Below, piece by piece: positions 54,242 through 55,973 of a stretch of DNA of 55,973 nucleotides. The notes under the pieces were generated by a model, which made no database searches, was not told the origin of the DNA, and saw nothing but the letters and a program-made list of their open reading frames with translations. Within the stretch, counting starts at the first letter, position 1; each line of letters begins with the position of its first letter. This stretch comes from JADZEJ01 sp964426815. GTDB lineage: Bacteria > Patescibacteriota > Patescibacteriia > 2-12-FULL-60-25. The translations under genes were made by a program, and so were the position numbers. The stretch lies in contig CAYRRZ010000005.1 of the NCBI GenBank assembly GCA_964426815.1, positions 1 to 55,973 on the forward strand, read 5' to 3'.

Positions 54242-54964
54242 ATGACTCCTGCCCCAGCCAAACCTCGCCTATCTGATTTACGTCGAGAACTAGCGGCGCT
54301 GGCAGATCCAAAACGAAAGCTCGTGTCTCAATCTTTTTTTAAGACGGGCAAGGGTGAATATGCTGAAGGTGATATTTTTATTGGAGTCACCGTACCTCAG
54401 ATACGTCACTTACTAAAAGATTATCGAACCCTTTCTCAACTTGAGATTACTCAGCTCCTCCAAAGCAATATTCATGAGGAGCGTTTAGCGGCCCTTTTGC
54501 TTTTGGTGCATCAATTTGAAACAGGCGATGCGCAAAAACGCAAAACTATTTTTGAGCTGTATCTTGCGCACATGACATGGATCAATAATTGGGATTTGGT
54601 AGATACCTCGGCTCCGCAGATTGTGGGTGGATTTTTAGTTGATACCAATCGCGATATTTTACTCAAGCTGGTCGCATCTCCTGTTTTATGGGAAAGAAGA
54701 ATTGCGATGGTCGCGACCCTGTTTTTTATTCGAGCCGGTGAAACTGCTTGGACCATCCGTCTTGCAACATCACTCCTTATGGACAAGCAGGATTTGATGC
54801 ACAAAGCAGCGGGTTGGATGCTGCGTGAAATGGGGAAACGAGATCTAGACTCCTTACGCGCTTTTTTACATACACATGCGCCAGAGATGCCGCGCACGAT
54901 GCTGCGCTATGCAATTGAGCGTTTATCTCCGATTGAACGCGCTCATTATTTGAAAAAGGGCTAA
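54242..54964 (+). CDS. DNA alkylation repair protein (AlkD-like HEAT repeats)
   Basis: This 240-residue all-helical protein resembles AlkD, a DNA glycosylase for N3- and N7-alkylated purines. Typical blocks are FFKTGKGEYAEGDIFIGVTVPQIR, NIHEERLAALLLLVHQF, WINNWDLVDTSAPQIVG, WERRIAMVATLFFIRAGE and KAAGWMLREMGKRD. The conserved Trp and Asp of the WDLVD motif, which contact the flipped base, are present. It is divergent from the sigma-70 gene. Confidence 0.93.
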   Translation: MTPAPAKPRLSDLRRELAALADPKRKLVSQSFFKTGKGEYAEGDIFIGVTVPQIRHLLKDYRTLSQLEITQLLQSNIHEERLAALLLLVHQFETGDAQKRKTIFELYLAHMTWINNWDLVDTSAPQIVGGFLVDTNRDILLKLVASPVLWERRIAMVATLFFIRAGETAWTIRLATSLLMDKQDLMHKAAGWMLREMGKRDLDSLRAFLHTHAPEMPRTMLRYAIERLSPIERAHYLKKG

Positions 54965-54980
54965 CATTCGGCTTGTTTGT

Positions 54981-54986
54981 TATGAT
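54981..54986 (+). promoter_or_regulatory. -10 box (TATGAT) of the 54995 gene
   Basis: A consensus TATGAT lies eight bases before the ATG at 54995, predicting a leaderless mRNA. Confidence 0.55.
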
Positions 54987-54994
54987 GTTGGGAT

Positions 54995-55465
54995 ATGCCG
55001 CTCCGCAGTCTCCCCTCCTCATCCGGACTTCCCCAACGGAATCCGCGCATTCCGATGCGCGGTGCTCCTCCTGCAGCCAAACCTACTGATCCGGTGGCGC
55101 GCTTGAAATCACGATTGCAAACCGATACACCTACCCCTCCATCGCGCCTCGAAGCTTTGCATCAGGAATTGCGAGCATCGCAGGACACGGCCAAGAGCGC
55201 GGCACATGTGGGCGTGGTTGAGAGACCGATGAATCAGCAGGTTGTGACGCGGCCGACAGATCAACAACTTTCGGCGATTCCAGAAAAACGGCGTGATGAA
55301 ATTTTGGGGCCGGGTACGTCGGTGGCACGTTTGGGACAAGTTGAAGCAAATGACATGAGTACGCGAGGCACATCAGTGGCGCGACTTGGAACTGAGAATC
55401 TGGACGGAAAAACGGGTAGTGTGGCGCGCCTAAATACCAAGGGTCAGATCGGCGATCTTGGATAA
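54995..55465 (+). CDS. Unknown low-complexity protein with SVARL repeats
   Basis: This 156-residue protein is probably disordered, with Pro/Arg-rich ends. The motif (T/G)SVARL(G/N) occurs three times in the last third (GTSVARLG, GTSVARLG, GSVARLN), with DPVARLK near residue 33 a possible fourth. Short repeats of this kind often bind a partner. It is followed four to five bases later by another unknown gene, so the two may act together. Confidence 0.7.
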   Translation: MPLRSLPSSSGLPQRNPRIPMRGAPPAAKPTDPVARLKSRLQTDTPTPPSRLEALHQELRASQDTAKSAAHVGVVERPMNQQVVTRPTDQQLSAIPEKRRDEILGPGTSVARLGQVEANDMSTRGTSVARLGTENLDGKTGSVARLNTKGQIGDLG

Positions 55466-55470
55466 ACCAT

Positions 55471-55973
55471 ATGATGGAACAACCCCTTCCTTCTTCAGCA
55501 AAGCCAAAAACAGAAAAAACGGGTTTTCAAAAAATGCGCGATTTTGTTGATCGTGTACCAAACTCGGTAAAGATGGCGGCCAAAGCTGGTGCATTCATTG
55601 CAGGCAAACTCATGGCCGAGCAACACAAAGATCCGCTTGAAGATGTGGCTGAAGCCATGGACTTGAATCAAGAGCGGATGGTGATGGAACATAAGCAATT
55701 ACAGGAGGCGGAGAAGAGCCAGGCTGCATTTGAAGCAAAGCTTGGACAACAATTTGCTGAATCACAACATGCCGTCGTATTAGACTTTATGGCGGGCTTC
55801 ACTCAATTGACGCCCGATGCCATCAAGACAATTACCGAAAATACTACGGTTCCAGCTGCCTTGTTTCGTTCACGCGATGATCAATTTCCGAGCGGAGATC
55901 AGTTAGGATCATTAGCACGCAGTCAATTTACGACGGTGTATCTGAATAGCAAGGCCTATGATCGCAATTTACC
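55471..55973 (+). CDS. Unknown protein, 3' end beyond the window
   Basis: An open frame from ATG 55471 runs without a stop to the end of the window (167 codons). It begins with a Pro/Lys/Ser-rich segment, then a hydrophobic or amphipathic stretch (VKMAAKAGAFIAGKLMA) and helical Glu/Gln-rich sequence. No family was recognised. It is probably co-transcribed with the preceding SVARL-repeat gene. Confidence 0.7.
   Translation, partial: MMEQPLPSSAKPKTEKTGFQKMRDFVDRVPNSVKMAAKAGAFIAGKLMAEQHKDPLEDVAEAMDLNQERMVMEHKQLQEAEKSQAAFEAKLGQQFAESQHAVVLDFMAGFTQLTPDAIKTITENTTVPAALFRSRDDQFPSGDQLGSLARSQFTTVYLNSKAYDRNL

Noticed and set aside
1..55973. CRISPR array, prophage or integrative element
   Set aside because: No spaced direct repeats, integrase, transposase, terminase or capsid gene was found; the GC-rich genes are scattered rather than contiguous.

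Overview
The window looks like a chromosome segment of a Candidate Phyla Radiation (Patescibacteria) bacterium. The reasons are dense, mostly short operons, many lineage-specific orphan proteins, a secreted protein built on a repeat often seen in that group, a 23S rRNA gene with helix expansions and no linked 16S gene, and many genes whose -10 box sits 6 to 9 bases before the ATG (predicted leaderless mRNAs). TGA is used as a stop, so the recoded-TGA lineages (SR1/Gracilibacteria) are excluded. The phylum is inferred from gene content; no marker search was possible. A 100-base run of N (12937-13036) shows the sequence is a scaffold.

Layout. 1-733: 5' third of a minus-strand 23S rRNA gene with its own promoter. 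1311-8570: four GC-rich orphan genes (HTH-like protein, GHKL ATPase, long coiled coil, unknown). 8573-11800: rlmH, a sirtuin and two unknown genes. 11868-12722: a two-gene unit whose second gene carries a frameshift. Then tRNA-Leu, the gap, purM and a secreted protein. 15829-21742: two orphans (one a degenerate kinase-like protein), then efp, a small orphan and epmA, then rpsF-ssb-rpsR. 21924-27370: a membrane-anchored coiled-coil protein, a Trm11-like RNA methyltransferase, and a cNMP-fold/coiled-coil protein. 27444-30322: a minus-strand Fe-S assembly operon (Rrf2 regulator, cysteine desulfurase, NifU/IscU scaffold, NifU-C-like protein, ferredoxin). 30385-34065: an orphan, a lipoprotein, two small genes and gpsA. 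34057-40822: ECF sigma factor, 1758-residue alpha-2-macroglobulin-like protein and MEMO-family protein in one overlapping operon. 41022-45171: membrane/pterin-dehydratase-like fusion, NicO-type metal transporter, CcdA and a DipZ-like thioredoxin. 45189-50145: carotenoid genes (CruF-like, UbiA-type, crtI, crtB, crtE), consistent with an acyclic C50 carotenoid. 50246-55973: slipin, lipoprotein, NUDIX hydrolase with a long structured leader, sigma-70 factor, AlkD-like protein and two unknown genes.

Two gene styles are interleaved. Many AT-richer genes, often housekeeping, have a -10 box almost on the start codon and no Shine-Dalgarno sequence. A GC-richer set, mostly orphans plus purM and a sigma factor, carries TTGAC(A/G)-17-TAnnnT promoters, clear Shine-Dalgarno sequences and private terminators, often with the next -35 directly after or inside the previous terminator.

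Observations most worth following: a small inverted-repeat element present between iscS and iscU and also inserted in frame inside epmA; the ECF sigma/A2M/MEMO operon, where the A2M protein sits in the anti-sigma position and has lost its thioester; the C50 carotenoid cluster; and the GHKL/coiled-coil island. No CRISPR array, transposase or phage structural gene was seen.
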